From the NCBI RefSeq assembly GCF_001586255.1, contig NZ_CP014544.1, positions 4,000,501 to 4,064,500 of the forward strand: a stretch of DNA of 64,000 nt. The letters are read 5' to 3'. Of the stretch, positions 19,206 through 28,549 are shown in pieces (position 1 is the stretch's first letter; each line of letters opens with the position of its first letter). The notes beneath the pieces were generated by a model, which worked only from the letters and a program-made list of their open reading frames with translations, was not told where the DNA came from and did not search any database. A program made the translations under genes and the position numbers. This stretch comes from Zhongshania aliphaticivorans. Lineage in GTDB: Bacteria > Pseudomonadota > Gammaproteobacteria > Pseudomonadales > Spongiibacteraceae.

Positions 19206-19288
19206 GTGTCAACTTTTTGTTAGACTGCCAAGTAATTAACAGCGCGCAATTTGTGCGCTGATTTTGTTTAGTCTGCAGGAAACACATC

Positions 19289-19552
19289 ATGGCCCGAATT
19301 ACTGTTGAAGACTGCCTACAAGCCGTCGATAATCGCTTTGAATTAGTTATGGTCGCCAGCAAACGCGCCCATGCTCTGGCAACCGGCGGCAAAACTGCCT
19401 TAGTTGCAGAAGAGGGCGATAAGCCAACGGTTATTGCACTGCGTGAGCTGGCCGAAGGCAAGATCACCCGCGAGCAAGTCATGGCTGCCAATAAGCACGA
19501 CGACGAGCCAGAAATCGATCTGGGCGCTGAATTGGGCGCCGCTTCACTGTAA
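19289..19552 (+). CDS. rpoZ: RNA polymerase omega subunit
   Basis: 87-residue omega subunit that helps assemble beta-prime and forms part of the ppGpp site 1 in proteobacteria. [23 protein letters not shown] and the typical [10 protein letters not shown] are conserved; the C-terminus is acidic. An AGGAAAC ribosome site precedes the ATG. It lies 83 bp after gmk and 22 bp before spoT, as expected. Confidence 0.98.
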   Translation: MARITVEDCLQAVDNRFELVMVASKRAHALATGGKTALVAEEGDKPTVIALRELAEGKITREQVMAANKHDDEPEIDLGAELGAASL

Positions 19553-19574
19553 TTCGCGTCTGAAAGGGGCGTCG

Positions 19575-21755
19575 ATGCATCAATACAGTTTTTTCAATCC
19601 GAGCAGCGGCGTTAAAGAGCCAGCCGGATCAATCGACGCCCTTGCAATCTCCCTTGCTGAATACCTGACGCCCGATCAGGTCAATCAGGTTCGACGCGCG
19701 TACTACTACGCAGAACAAGCCCACGAAGGTCAAAACCGTCGCAGTGGTGAGCCATACGTAACCCACCCCTTAGCAGTTGCCAGTATTCTTGCAGAAATGC
19801 ACATGGACGTTCAAAGCCTCATGGCGGCGATGCTCCATGACGTCATTGAAGACACCCATGTCACCAAACAGGGTTTAAGCGATCAATTTGGCGATGTCGT
19901 CGCCGAGCTAGTAGACGGGGTTTCGAAGCTAACCCGTATCGAGTTTCAATCTAAAGCCGAGCAACAAGCCGAGAACTTCCAGAAAATGGCCTTGGCCATG
20001 GCCAAGGATATTCGCGTTATCTTGGTTAAACTCGCCGACCGCCTACACAATATGCGCACCCTCGGGGCCATGCCCCAAGATAAGCGCCGCCGTATCGCCA
20101 GAGAAACGCTGGAGATTTACGCGCCCATTGCCCAACGCTTGGGCATGCACAATATTCGGGTTGAATTCGAAGACCTGGGCTTTATGTCCATGCACCCCAT
20201 GCGGGCCCGACGCATTCGCAAGGCCATTACAACGCGCTTTGGCGACCGAAAAAAAACCATCACCAGCATTAAAGAAAGCATCGAGAACTGCCTTACCGAA
20301 GAAGGTCACAGCGCCAATGTCATCGGCCGCGAAAAGCACCTATTCAGTATTTACAGCAAAATGCGCAATAAGCGTAAGTCGCTAAAAGAGATTATGGATC
20401 TCTATGCCTTTCGCATAGTCGTAGACTCTGTCGACAGCTGCTACCGAGTATTAGGCTGCGTACATAGCTTGTACAAGCCGGTGCCAGGCCAATTTAAAGA
20501 CTATATTGCCATTCCCAAGGCCAATGGCTACCAGTCTCTGCACACGGTGTTATTTGGTCTGGAAGGCGTGCCGATTGAAATTCAGATCCGCACCCACGAA
20601 ATGGAAGAAATGGCCAATAACGGCATCGCCGCCCATTGGCTGTACAAAAGCAGCGACCAAGAGCCCAAGCGCAATTCCAGCCATGCCCGCGCTCGGCAAT
20701 GGGTGCAAGGTCTTTTAGAAATGCAGGAGCGCGCTGGCGACTCCTTAGAATTTATCGAGAATGTAAAAATTGACCTTTTCCCCGACGAGGTCTATGTCTT
20801 TACCCCGCGCGGCGACATTATGGAGTTGCCCGCCGGCGCCACTGCCGTGGACTTTGCCTACGCGGTTCACAGCGACATCGGCAATAGCTGCGTGGCCTGT
20901 CGAATCAACCGCCGCTTAGCGCCACTGTCAGAAACCCTGCAAAGCGGTCAGACAGTAGAAGTGATTACCACCCCCGGCGCCCAGCCCAATCCGGCATGGC
21001 TGCATTTTGTGGTCACAGCCAAGGCCCGTACGGGTATTCGTCACCACCTGAAATACCAGCGCAAAAACGAAGCCTTAACCTTGGGCAAGCGTATGCTCGA
21101 ACGCGCACTGGCCAGCATGAACGAGAACATTGCCGACTTCGAAGACAAATACCTTCAGCAACTGGTCGACACTACCCACGCCAAAACGCCGGACAATGTC
21201 TATGAACAAATTGGCATGGGTAACCGAGTTGCCTATTTAACCGCCCGCCAATTATTAAATTTACGCGACAATATTGCCGACGGCGACGCCCTGCGGCCAC
21301 CGCCAACCCGCCACTCCATGGTCATCCATGGCACCGAAGGGTTTTTGGTTAATTTTGCGCGCTGCTGCTACCCCATACCCGGCGACCACATTATTGGCAT
21401 CGTCAGTTCCGAAAAAGGGGTGGTAGTACACTGCGAAAACTGCCACAACAGTATTGAACTTAGCAGCCAGCCCGACCGAGTAGTACCCCTGAGCTGGGCC
21501 GAGAATATTGACCGCGACTTCTCGGTAGAAATGAAAATTGAATTAACCAAACAGCGCGGCATTATTGCTGTGTTAGCAACCCGCGTAAATGGCGCTGACG
21601 GCAGCATAGAAAAAATCAGCGTAGAAGACGAAAATGCCAAAATTAGCACCATTCACCTTATTGTTGGCGTCCGTTCGCGAGTGCATTTAGCCAATATTAT
21701 GCGCCGCATACGGAATATTCCCGCGGTGATAAAGGTGACTAGGGAAAGGCATTAA
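19575..21755 (+). CDS. spoT: Bifunctional (p)ppGpp synthetase/hydrolase SpoT
   Basis: RelA/SpoT-family enzyme controlling (p)ppGpp. 726 residues from the ATG after GGGGCG; a longer upstream frame through rpoZ is spurious. The HD hydrolase domain is intact (HPLAVASILAEM ... MLHDVIEDT), as is the synthetase region (YRVLGCVHSLYKPVPGQF, IPKANGYQSLH). TGS (VFTPRGDIMELPAGATAVDF) and C-terminal ACT-type domains follow. The intact HD motif makes SpoT rather than RelA. Slightly longer than E. coli SpoT (702). Followed by a large imperfect inverted repeat. Confidence 0.97.
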   Translation: MHQYSFFNPSSGVKEPAGSIDALAISLAEYLTPDQVNQVRRAYYYAEQAHEGQNRRSGEPYVTHPLAVASILAEMHMDVQSLMAAMLHDVIEDTHVTKQGLSDQFGDVVAELVDGVSKLTRIEFQSKAEQQAENFQKMALAMAKDIRVILVKLADRLHNMRTLGAMPQDKRRRIARETLEIYAPIAQRLGMHNIRVEFEDLGFMSMHPMRARRIRKAITTRFGDRKKTITSIKESIENCLTEEGHSANVIGREKHLFSIYSKMRNKRKSLKEIMDLYAFRIVVDSVDSCYRVLGCVHSLYKPVPGQFKDYIAIPKANGYQSLHTVLFGLEGVPIEIQIRTHEMEEMANNGIAAHWLYKSSDQEPKRNSSHARARQWVQGLLEMQERAGDSLEFIENVKIDLFPDEVYVFTPRGDIMELPAGATAVDFAYAVHSDIGNSCVACRINRRLAPLSETLQSGQTVEVITTPGAQPNPAWLHFVVTAKARTGIRHHLKYQRKNEALTLGKRMLERALASMNENIADFEDKYLQQLVDTTHAKTPDNVYEQIGMGNRVAYLTARQLLNLRDNIADGDALRPPPTRHSMVIHGTEGFLVNFARCCYPIPGDHIIGIVSSEKGVVVHCENCHNSIELSSQPDRVVPLSWAENIDRDFSVEMKIELTKQRGIIAVLATRVNGADGSIEKISVEDENAKISTIHLIVGVRSRVHLANIMRRIRNIPAVIKVTRERH

Positions 21756-21761
21756 GGGAAA

Positions 21762-21840
21762 GTCGGACGTCTGGGGTCTGATGTCCGACGCATCCGCACG
21801 GTCTGGTTTTTCGTCAGACGCCCGACTCCCGACATCCGAC
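21762..21840. repeat. Imperfect 28-bp inverted repeat between spoT and ridA
   Basis: Arm 21762-21789 (starting GTCGGACGTC) pairs with 21813-21840 (ending GACATCCGAC) at 21 of 28 positions, separated by 23 nt. Each arm is itself built of GTC(G/T)G-like hexamers. It may be a dispersed intergenic repeat or act as a terminator/processing hairpin; no strong U-tract follows. Confidence 0.65.
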
Positions 21841-21859
21841 TAAATAACTAGGAGCCACC

Positions 21860-22243
21860 ATGAGCACTAAAGAATACATCAACACCCTCCACGCCCCAGA
21901 GGCTATTGGCACTTACTCGCAAGCGGTGAAGGTGGGCAATACGGTTTATTTGTCTGGCCAAATTCCCTTGGTCCCAGAAACCATGACCATGGTTGACGGT
22001 GGGATTCTTGAGCAGGCGACCCAGGTGTTTAAAAACCTGTCGGCCGTGGCCGATGCCAGCGGCGGCAGCTTAAATAACGCGGTGAAGGTAAATATTTCCT
22101 TAACTGATCTAAGCGTGTTTGCTCAGGTTAACGAGGTAATGGCTAAGTTTTTTACCGAACCTTACCCCGCCCGCGCCTGCGTTCAAGTTGCCGCGCTACC
22201 CCGTGGCGCCATGATTGAAGTTGAAGTCATACTCGCGCTTTAA
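21860..22243 (+). CDS. ridA: RidA-family enamine/imine deaminase
   Basis: Hydrolyses reactive 2-aminoacrylate-type imines made by PLP enzymes. 127 residues, standard; conserved HAPEAIGTYSQAVKVGNTVY at the start and the catalytic region YPARACVQVAALPRGAMIEV with the conserved Arg. AGGAG precedes the ATG. It is the usual partner downstream of spoT and converges with the epimerase-like gene 8 bp later. Confidence 0.97.
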   Translation: MSTKEYINTLHAPEAIGTYSQAVKVGNTVYLSGQIPLVPETMTMVDGGILEQATQVFKNLSAVADASGGSLNNAVKVNISLTDLSVFAQVNEVMAKFFTEPYPARACVQVAALPRGAMIEVEVILAL

Positions 22244-22251
22244 TTACAGCG

Positions 22252-23136
22252 TCAATCTTTAGCGGTACTCGCGCGCCACGCGCGTAGTACCGGTTCAAAA
22301 CCCTCGCGAAAAGTCGGGTATTTCAATGTATAGCCGCTTTCTCGCAGACGGCGATTCACACAGCGTTTGCTCCCTGTGCGCGCAATCGGCTCGCCCTTGC
22401 TCGCGTAAGTCACGCCTAACTGCGCAGCCAACCAGGACTGTACATCTTGAATACTCGCAGCCTCATCATCCACGCCAACATAACAGTTTTTGAGTTTGCC
22501 ACCCGCCTCGGTTTTATCTATTAAATGGGCGATAAAGCCAACGCAATCATCGCGGTGAATGCGATTGGTATAGTGCAGCGGCGCTGCCGGCGCGCAGTCG
22601 CCATCCAAAACCTTATTCAGCATAAAAAATCGGCCAGTGCCGTAAATGCCGCCAAAGCGAATATTACTGTGGGGCCAAGCAGTAGCGGCTATTGCCTGCT
22701 CAGCGTTTAAGAGACTTTGACCAGAAAATCGGTCGGGGGCCGTTTCGCTAGTTTCATCGATTATGTCGTGATTGGCCTGCGCGTACACGCCGGTACTGGA
22801 GACAAAAAATATGTGCTTGGGTGGCACCGCGATCGCAGCCAAAACATTGGCCAAACCCCGCTCAAATACGGCTTGATAGGCTTCGGCCTTATTTCCGCCA
22901 GGCGTTAAGGTCACCACCACATAGTCTGCCCGCAGCGAGCCAAGAGCTGCCACACTCGCAGGATCGCAAACATCCGCCGCAAATGCCGTAATCCCCGGCG
23001 CCAATTTGGCAGTATTACGACGTAAACCTTGCACCTCCCACCCCTGGGGTAAATACAACTCTGCCAAACCATTGCCAATATCACCACAACCCACAATGAG
23101 CAGCTTTTTTTGTTCCCTTTTGCCATCAACAGCCAT
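22252..23136 (-). CDS. NAD(P)-dependent epimerase-like protein (YeeZ type)
   Basis: Extended-SDR Rossmann protein of unknown physiological role. The N-terminal motif KKLLIVGCGDIGNGLAELY binds the dinucleotide; VSSTGVYAQ and NIRFGGIYG match the COG0451-like YeeZ group. I chose the ATG at 23136 (MAVDGKREQKK); a TTG at 23169 would add eleven residues. Total about 294 residues. Convergent with ridA and divergent from the quinone oxidoreductase. No classical YxxxK is obvious, so a catalytic epimerase role is uncertain. Confidence 0.85.
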   Translation of the reverse strand: MAVDGKREQKKLLIVGCGDIGNGLAELYLPQGWEVQGLRRNTAKLAPGITAFAADVCDPASVAALGSLRADYVVVTLTPGGNKAEAYQAVFERGLANVLAAIAVPPKHIFFVSSTGVYAQANHDIIDETSETAPDRFSGQSLLNAEQAIAATAWPHSNIRFGGIYGTGRFFMLNKVLDGDCAPAAPLHYTNRIHRDDCVGFIAHLIDKTEAGGKLKNCYVGVDDEAASIQDVQSWLAAQLGVTYASKGEPIARTGSKRCVNRRLRESGYTLKYPTFREGFEPVLRAWRASTAKD

Positions 23137-23283
23137 CGCCAGCGTAAACTCCAATAAATAAAACGACAATTCGCCCAGTGCCAGCAGTCTTCGCTATACT
23201 GGCTCTCATCTTTTTTCTGCTAGGTGTTAGCGGCAATTACGAGCGCCGCTGCAGAGCTTAGCACTTTGCACCCGAGGACGACC

Positions 23284-24282
23284 ATGGCAAGCCTTCCCAT
23301 CATGCGACGTATCGTTACCGTTAACAGCGAAGATCACCACCTGAGCTTCGCCAATGAGGCGATGCCAGAGCCCGCCGCCACGGAAGTTTTGATTCGCGTT
23401 ATTGGCTCCGGCGTCAATCGTCCCGACTTAATGCAGCGCTATGGTCTCTATCCACCACCAGCAGACGCCAGCCCTGTACTGGGTTTAGAGGTATCGGGTG
23501 AAATTGTCGCCGTCGGCAGCGACGTCAGCCGCTGGGCCGTGGGCGATATGGTGTGCGCGCTGTGTAATGGTGGCGGCTACGCCGATTATACCGTAGCCCC
23601 CGCCAGCCAATGCCTCGCTGTTCCCAATGGCATGTCGGTACTCGATGCGGCGGCGCTACCAGAAACCTTATTCACGGTTTGGCACAATGTTTTTCAGCGC
23701 GCAAAACTTAAAGCGGGCGAACACTTTCTGGTTCATGGCGGCAGTAGCGGCATTGGCACAACTGCCATTCGTCTCGCCACCGCGATGGGCGCCAAGGTTT
23801 ATACCACCGCCGGTAGCGAAGCAAAATGTGCGGCCTGTGAAGATCTCGGCGCGTTCAAGGCAGTCAATTACAAAACCGAAGCCTTTGAAACCGTACTGGC
23901 CGAGGCGTCTGGCGGCCACGGCATGGATGTAATTCTAGATATGGTAGGCGGCGACTATGTGCAAAAAGATATTAAGCTCGCCGCCGCCGACGGCCGCATC
24001 GTTTTTATTGCCTTTCAAGCGGGCTTTACCGCCGAATTGAATTTTTTACCGGTACTAATGAAACGCCTGACCTTAACCGCCTCAACCCTGCGCGCCCAAA
24101 GTGCTGAACAAAAAGCGCAAATAGCCGCCGAACTAGAAGAGCAGGTTATGCCGCTGTACGGCAACGGCACAATAAACCCGGTGATTGATCAGGTCTTTCC
24201 ATTTGCCGATATCGCCGCCGCCCATGCCCGCATGGAAAGTGGCGCCCATATCGGCAAAATTTTACTACGGCTAGCGGAGTAA
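23284..24282 (+). CDS. Quinone oxidoreductase, PIG3-like zinc-free MDR
   Basis: NAD(P)H-dependent one- or two-electron reductase of quinones. 332 residues from the ATG preceded by GAGGACGACC; in-frame sequence upstream is not conserved-looking. MDR features: NRPDLMQRYGLYPPP, LGLEVSGEIVAVG, and nucleotide-binding HGGSSGIGTTAIRLA. The zinc ligands of alcohol dehydrogenases are missing, as in TP53I3/PIG3-type quinone reductases. Its position directly before oxyR suggests a link to oxidative stress, an inference. Confidence 0.92.
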   Translation: MASLPIMRRIVTVNSEDHHLSFANEAMPEPAATEVLIRVIGSGVNRPDLMQRYGLYPPPADASPVLGLEVSGEIVAVGSDVSRWAVGDMVCALCNGGGYADYTVAPASQCLAVPNGMSVLDAAALPETLFTVWHNVFQRAKLKAGEHFLVHGGSSGIGTTAIRLATAMGAKVYTTAGSEAKCAACEDLGAFKAVNYKTEAFETVLAEASGGHGMDVILDMVGGDYVQKDIKLAAADGRIVFIAFQAGFTAELNFLPVLMKRLTLTASTLRAQSAEQKAQIAAELEEQVMPLYGNGTINPVIDQVFPFADIAAAHARMESGAHIGKILLRLAE

Positions 24283-24388
24283 ACTCGGCTTTTCCGTTAA
24301 AGTATAAATTGCCTTTTCAGCGCGGCAGGGTAGTATTGAGCGTCATAGGTATTAACTATTACGTTTTCACTATTGCACAGGTATTTTT

Positions 24389-25363
24389 ATGACGCTTACC
24401 GAACTGCGCTACATTCTTGCCCTGAAAGATTCAGGGCATTTCGGCAAGGCGGCAGAAAAATGCTTTGTTAGCCAGCCCACCCTCAGCGTGGCCATTAAAA
24501 AACTGGAAGACGAACTCGGCATTTCTTTGTTTGAGCGCAATCGCGGGCAAATTAAAACGACGCCGGTGGGCGAACAAGTGATTCGCCAAGCGCGCTATGT
24601 GCTAGAGCAAGCCGACCATATTCGCGAGCTCGCCAATCAGGGCCGCGATCCCTTGGGCACGCCGCTGGCCATTGGCGCAATCCACACCGTTGGCCCCTAT
24701 CTTTACCCGCGCTGTATTCCGCTAATTCGCGAGTATGCGCCGGAGATGCCTTTATATATTGAGGAGAATTTAACCGGGGTCTTGCGAGAGCGCCTGCGCT
24801 CCTCCCAGCTCGACGCCATTATTGTCGCACTCCCTTTTAATGAACCCGACGTTGTTACCCAGCCGCTCTACGAAGAACCCTTTGTTGTGCTGCTGCCCTG
24901 CGACCACCCCTTAGCGCAAAAAACGGCGCTACACCAAGACGACTTACTCAATGAAAATGTTCTGCTCCTCGGTGAAGGCCACTGCTTTCGCGACCAAGTC
25001 ATGGCCGCCTGCCCGGGACTTCGACAAACCTTTGCCAATGGAGATCGCCTACTCCAGTCCGTTGTCGAGGGCAGCTCACTCGAAACCTTAAAGCACATGG
25101 TCGTCTCCAAGCTTGGTATTACCATACTGCCGCTGTCTGCCGCGCAAGTTGCTCCCTATGGCGATGGCGTGCTGTGTACTCGGCCTTTTGTCGACCCCTC
25201 GCCAACCCGCACCGTAGCATTGGCCTGGCGCGCGAGCTTCCCCCGCCACCAGGCCGTGGATGTCATTAGCCGCGCTATAAAAGCCTCGGCGGCGGCACTA
25301 ACCTCGCTGCCAAGCTCACAAAGTCCATCCAAAACAAAACGTAAAATTAAAAAGTCCGGATGA
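24389..25363 (+). CDS. oxyR: Hydrogen-peroxide regulator OxyR (LysR family)
   Basis: Peroxide-sensing LysR activator, 324 residues. The N-terminal winged HTH (HFGKAAEKCFVSQPTLSVAI) is followed by the sensor domain with the redox pair Cys199 and Cys208 in GEGHCFRDQVMAAC, numbered exactly as in E. coli OxyR. The stop overlaps the recG start by 4 nt (ATGA), the oxyR-recG arrangement of many gammaproteobacteria. The C-terminus after residue 300 is a basic KTKRKIKK tail. Likely regulates the neighbouring quinone reductase and the downstream yaaA, both inferences. Confidence 0.97.
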   Translation: MTLTELRYILALKDSGHFGKAAEKCFVSQPTLSVAIKKLEDELGISLFERNRGQIKTTPVGEQVIRQARYVLEQADHIRELANQGRDPLGTPLAIGAIHTVGPYLYPRCIPLIREYAPEMPLYIEENLTGVLRERLRSSQLDAIIVALPFNEPDVVTQPLYEEPFVVLLPCDHPLAQKTALHQDDLLNENVLLLGEGHCFRDQVMAACPGLRQTFANGDRLLQSVVEGSSLETLKHMVVSKLGITILPLSAAQVAPYGDGVLCTRPFVDPSPTRTVALAWRASFPRHQAVDVISRAIKASAAALTSLPSSQSPSKTKRKIKKSG

Positions 25364-27483
25364 GCCAAGCCACTGACAAGCGCAATCCGGCTACCACCGT
25401 GGCGCTACATCAACTTGGTGTCGCCACCTTAAAAGGTGTGGGCCCCAAGGTGCGCGAAAAGCTCGACGCACTGGGCATTAAAACCGTACAAGATTTACTG
25501 TTCCACCTGCCCCTGCGCTACCAGGACCGCACCCGTATTACGCCGATTGGGGCCATGCAATTAAGTACCGACGTCGTCATTGAAGGTAAAGTGCTGGTTG
25601 CCGATGTCGTATTCGGCCGTCGTCGCAGCTTAGTCTGCCGAATCCAAGATGGCAGCGGCACCACCACCCTGCGCTTCTTCCATTTTAGTGCGGCGCAAAA
25701 AGCCCAACTCACCCCTGGTGCGCGACTGCGTTGCTTTGGTGAACCCCGCCGGGGCAGCGGTGGCCTAGAATTTTACCACCCCGAATACCGCGTTCTCGGC
25801 GGCGACGAACCCGTACCTGTAGAAGAGCGACTCACGCCGATTTACCCAAGCACAGAGGGCTTTGCCCAAACCAGTTGGCGCAAGCTCTGCGATCAAGCGC
25901 TACAGTATCTAGACCACCACCCAGTAAGTGAATGGTTACCAACTAAATCACTGCCCTATGCCCTTAGTAACAGCCAATGGACCTTGGCCGAGGCGCTGCG
26001 CTACTTACACCATCCGCCGACTGACGCCTCGATCAGTCAATTACAAGAAGGCTTGCATCCCAGCCAGCGGCGCCTGGCCTTTGAAGAATTGCTTGCCCAT
26101 AATTTAGCCCTGCAAGAGTTGCGACGCGAAACCCAGCGCGGTGGCGGCCCGGCCCTCGACGGCCCAACAACACTACAGCGCGGATTTTTAAAAGGCTTGG
26201 GGTTTACGCTAACAGGCGCACAACAACGCGTAGCCAAGGAAATTGCCAAGGACTTGCGCAGCCACACCCCCATGCTGCGTTTGGTTCAAGGTGACGTTGG
26301 CAGCGGCAAAACTGCCGTGGCGGCACTCGCCGCATTGCGGGCAGTCGCCAGCGGCTACCAGGTCGCGATTATGGCGCCCACTGAAATTTTGGCGGAGCAA
26401 CACTACCAAAGCTTCAGCCAGTGGTTTGAGCCCCTCGGTTTAAATGTGGCCTGGCTTACCGGCAAATTAAAAGGCAAAGCTCGTCAATTGCAAAGCGACG
26501 CTATTGCCGATCACAGCGCCCATGTCGCGGTTGGCACCCACGCGCTATTCCAAAACGATGTAGAGTTCGCCCGACTCGGTTTAGTCATCATCGACGAGCA
26601 ACATCGCTTTGGTGTGCACCAGCGCCTAGCGCTAAAACAAAAAGCCGCGGCCCAAGTCGGCCAGCCCCATCAGCTCATCATGACCGCAACCCCTATTCCA
26701 CGGACCTTGGCGATGACCGCCTACGCCGACCTCGATACCTCGGTCATCGATGAATTGCCACCGGGCCGCAGCCCAGTCAATACCGTGGTACTGGCCAACG
26801 ACCGGCGCGGCGATGTAATGGAAAGACTCCGAGGTGTTTGCGCCAGCGGCCAGCAGGCCTATTGGGTGTGCACCCTGATCGAAGAATCTGACAAGCTTCA
26901 AGCGCAAGCCGCTGAAGCCAGCTGGGAGCTATTAAAAGAAACCCTGCCGGAATTGCGCATTGGTCTAGTGCACGGCCGCATGAAGCCCAAAGAAAAAGCC
27001 GCTGTCATGGCCGACTTTAAAGCGGCAGAATTAGATTTAATCGTCGCCACCACGGTAATTGAAGTCGGGGTAGACGTGCCCAACGCCTCGCTAATGATCA
27101 TTGAAAACGCCGAGCGCCTCGGCCTAGCTCAGTTACACCAATTACGAGGCAGGGTCGGCCGTGGCAGCCAGCAAAGCTTTTGCGTACTGCTTTACCAAAC
27201 GCCGCTGTCACGCAATGGTCGCGAGCGTTTAGCCGCCCTGCGCGACAGCAATGACGGCTTTGTTATTGCCGAGCAAGATTTAGCACTGCGCGGCCCCGGC
27301 GAAGTACTTGGCACCCGCCAAACCGGCTTAATGAGTTTTAAAATAGCCGATTTACAGCGCGACGACGACTTGCTCGACGCGGTGCGCGAACAAGCCCAGC
27401 ACATCATCGAAAACCACCCAAATAACATTAAACCGCTTATCCAACGCTGGCTTTCAGGGCGCAGTGTATACGCCTCGGTATAA
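25360..27483 (+). CDS. recG: ATP-dependent DNA helicase RecG
   Basis: Remodels stalled replication forks and Holliday junctions. 707 residues: N-terminal wedge with OB fold (LPLRYQDRTRITPIG), helicase motifs GDVGSGKTAVAALAALRA (Walker A), VIIDEQHRFGV (DEQH box), TATPIPRTLAMT, and RLGLAQLHQLRGRVGRG (motif VI). Length differs little from E. coli RecG (693). Translationally coupled to oxyR. No lesion. Confidence 0.98.
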   Translation: MSQATDKRNPATTVALHQLGVATLKGVGPKVREKLDALGIKTVQDLLFHLPLRYQDRTRITPIGAMQLSTDVVIEGKVLVADVVFGRRRSLVCRIQDGSGTTTLRFFHFSAAQKAQLTPGARLRCFGEPRRGSGGLEFYHPEYRVLGGDEPVPVEERLTPIYPSTEGFAQTSWRKLCDQALQYLDHHPVSEWLPTKSLPYALSNSQWTLAEALRYLHHPPTDASISQLQEGLHPSQRRLAFEELLAHNLALQELRRETQRGGGPALDGPTTLQRGFLKGLGFTLTGAQQRVAKEIAKDLRSHTPMLRLVQGDVGSGKTAVAALAALRAVASGYQVAIMAPTEILAEQHYQSFSQWFEPLGLNVAWLTGKLKGKARQLQSDAIADHSAHVAVGTHALFQNDVEFARLGLVIIDEQHRFGVHQRLALKQKAAAQVGQPHQLIMTATPIPRTLAMTAYADLDTSVIDELPPGRSPVNTVVLANDRRGDVMERLRGVCASGQQAYWVCTLIEESDKLQAQAAEASWELLKETLPELRIGLVHGRMKPKEKAAVMADFKAAELDLIVATTVIEVGVDVPNASLMIIENAERLGLAQLHQLRGRVGRGSQQSFCVLLYQTPLSRNGRERLAALRDSNDGFVIAEQDLALRGPGEVLGTRQTGLMSFKIADLQRDDDLLDAVREQAQHIIENHPNNIKPLIQRWLSGRSVYASV

Positions 27484-27548
27484 AGCCTTTTTGCAAAAGC
27501 CTTGCGCTCTTAGTCGACATCACCGAAAACATCGACTACACATAAAGA

Positions 27549-27923
27549 ATGATCGATAAAATTAAAAACCTGCGCCGCTTCTTCCGGCTGCCCTACCCCA
27601 AGGCCGCCGAACCGCCGCTCACCGTAGATAAAGACACCACCTACCGCGTTCTAGAAATTTCCGAGCGCGGTATTTTACTGGCCCAAAAATCAGATGCGCC
27701 ACTACAAATCGGCGAAACCCTACGGGGCAATATTAGGTTTCACGACCAACACTGCGAAGAAATCGAAGGCCAAGTGTACCGCCTAGACTCCCGTGGGGTG
27801 ATTATTACCTTAAGCCAAGGCATTAGCCCCAAATACATGATGCAGGAACAAATTTACGTCAAAAATACGTTCCCGGTGTTTTTCCGCTACACGATACGAG
27901 AGAACTTTAAGGCAAGCCATTAA
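27549..27923 (+). CDS. PilZ-domain protein
   Basis: 124 residues. Residues 14-110 read as a PilZ-like beta-barrel (RVLEISERGILL, GETLRGNIRFHDQHCEEIEG, YRLDSRGVIITLSQGIS), with the region where c-di-GMP-binding PilZ proteins carry RxxxR (LRRFFRLPY) near the N-terminus: R9-R10-F-F-R13. It could bind c-di-GMP, though the second D/NxSxxG motif is degenerate (EISERG). 65 bp after recG; the neighbouring gene is convergent. Role unknown. Confidence 0.75.
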   Translation: MIDKIKNLRRFFRLPYPKAAEPPLTVDKDTTYRVLEISERGILLAQKSDAPLQIGETLRGNIRFHDQHCEEIEGQVYRLDSRGVIITLSQGISPKYMMQEQIYVKNTFPVFFRYTIRENFKASH

Positions 27924-27973
27924 CTGACTGCCGCCCCCAGCTAAGCCTCCGTCACCGAAAAAGCTGCGCCATA

Positions 27974-28330
27974 TTAAGATGCGTTAACTGAGCCGTATTC
28001 ATTGTCGCCATCACTCGCCTGACAAAGAAACACCAGCATCACAATGAGACCTATGAGCGGCACCAAATAAATTAGCTGCCACCAACCCGACCGGCCCGTA
28101 TCGTGAAGCCGCCGCGCGGTAATACTAATACTTGGCATTAATACCACCAAAGAAAAAAGCGAGGCCAGCCAAACCGTGTTCAGCACATAGTCGACAACAG
28201 AAATGGCAACATAAATAAGGAAGTAAGCCAGCACAAACATCCAATACGCTTGTCGACTTGCCCGGCCGGAAAACTCAGCATACTTTTTAAACGCGTCAGT
28301 AAAATATTCCATCGTTAATCCTTTATTCAT
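27974..28330 (-). CDS. DUF805 inner-membrane protein
   Basis: 118-residue protein with three to four hydrophobic helices. The conserved DUF805 signatures are visible: YAEFSGRASRQAYWMF near the start, the central PSISITARRLHDTGRSGWW, and a C-terminal GDNEYG. DUF805 proteins (YhaH-like) are inner-membrane proteins of unknown function. Stands alone, convergent with the PilZ gene. Confidence 0.93.
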   Translation of the reverse strand: MNKGLTMEYFTDAFKKYAEFSGRASRQAYWMFVLAYFLIYVAISVVDYVLNTVWLASLFSLVVLMPSISITARRLHDTGRSGWWQLIYLVPLIGLIVMLVFLCQASDGDNEYGSVNAS

Positions 28331-28362
28331 TTTTTCTGCTGTAAAGAGGCGTCACAGGCTAT

Positions 28363-28533
28363 TTAATCTTTTTTGTCGATTGTAATCTCAATGGTTTTAC
28401 TACTACCCGCAAACCACTTTTGTATATATAAGGAACCGACAATAGGCGCAGTTCCTTCGTCGGGAACTTCTTTATAGCGAACACTGTTTTTTGTCTCTTT
28501 TTCAAACTCAAATTTAAGGACTTTCTTTGACAT
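28363..28533 (-). CDS. Small conserved hypothetical protein (56 residues)
   Basis: Starts MSKKVLKFEFEKETKNSVRY, with GTAPIVGSLYIQKW in the second half, and ends with a beta-strand-rich basic/acidic tail. I recall this layout as a small conserved protein of many proteobacteria with no assigned function. The ATG at 28533 is preferred over a frame opening at 28638 because the upstream part overlaps the HNH gene and lacks a ribosome site. Probably co-transcribed with the HNH gene 16 bp upstream. Confidence 0.7.
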   Translation of the reverse strand: MSKKVLKFEFEKETKNSVRYKEVPDEGTAPIVGSLYIQKWFAGSSKTIEITIDKKD

Positions 28534-28549
28534 AAATTTTTCCACCAGA

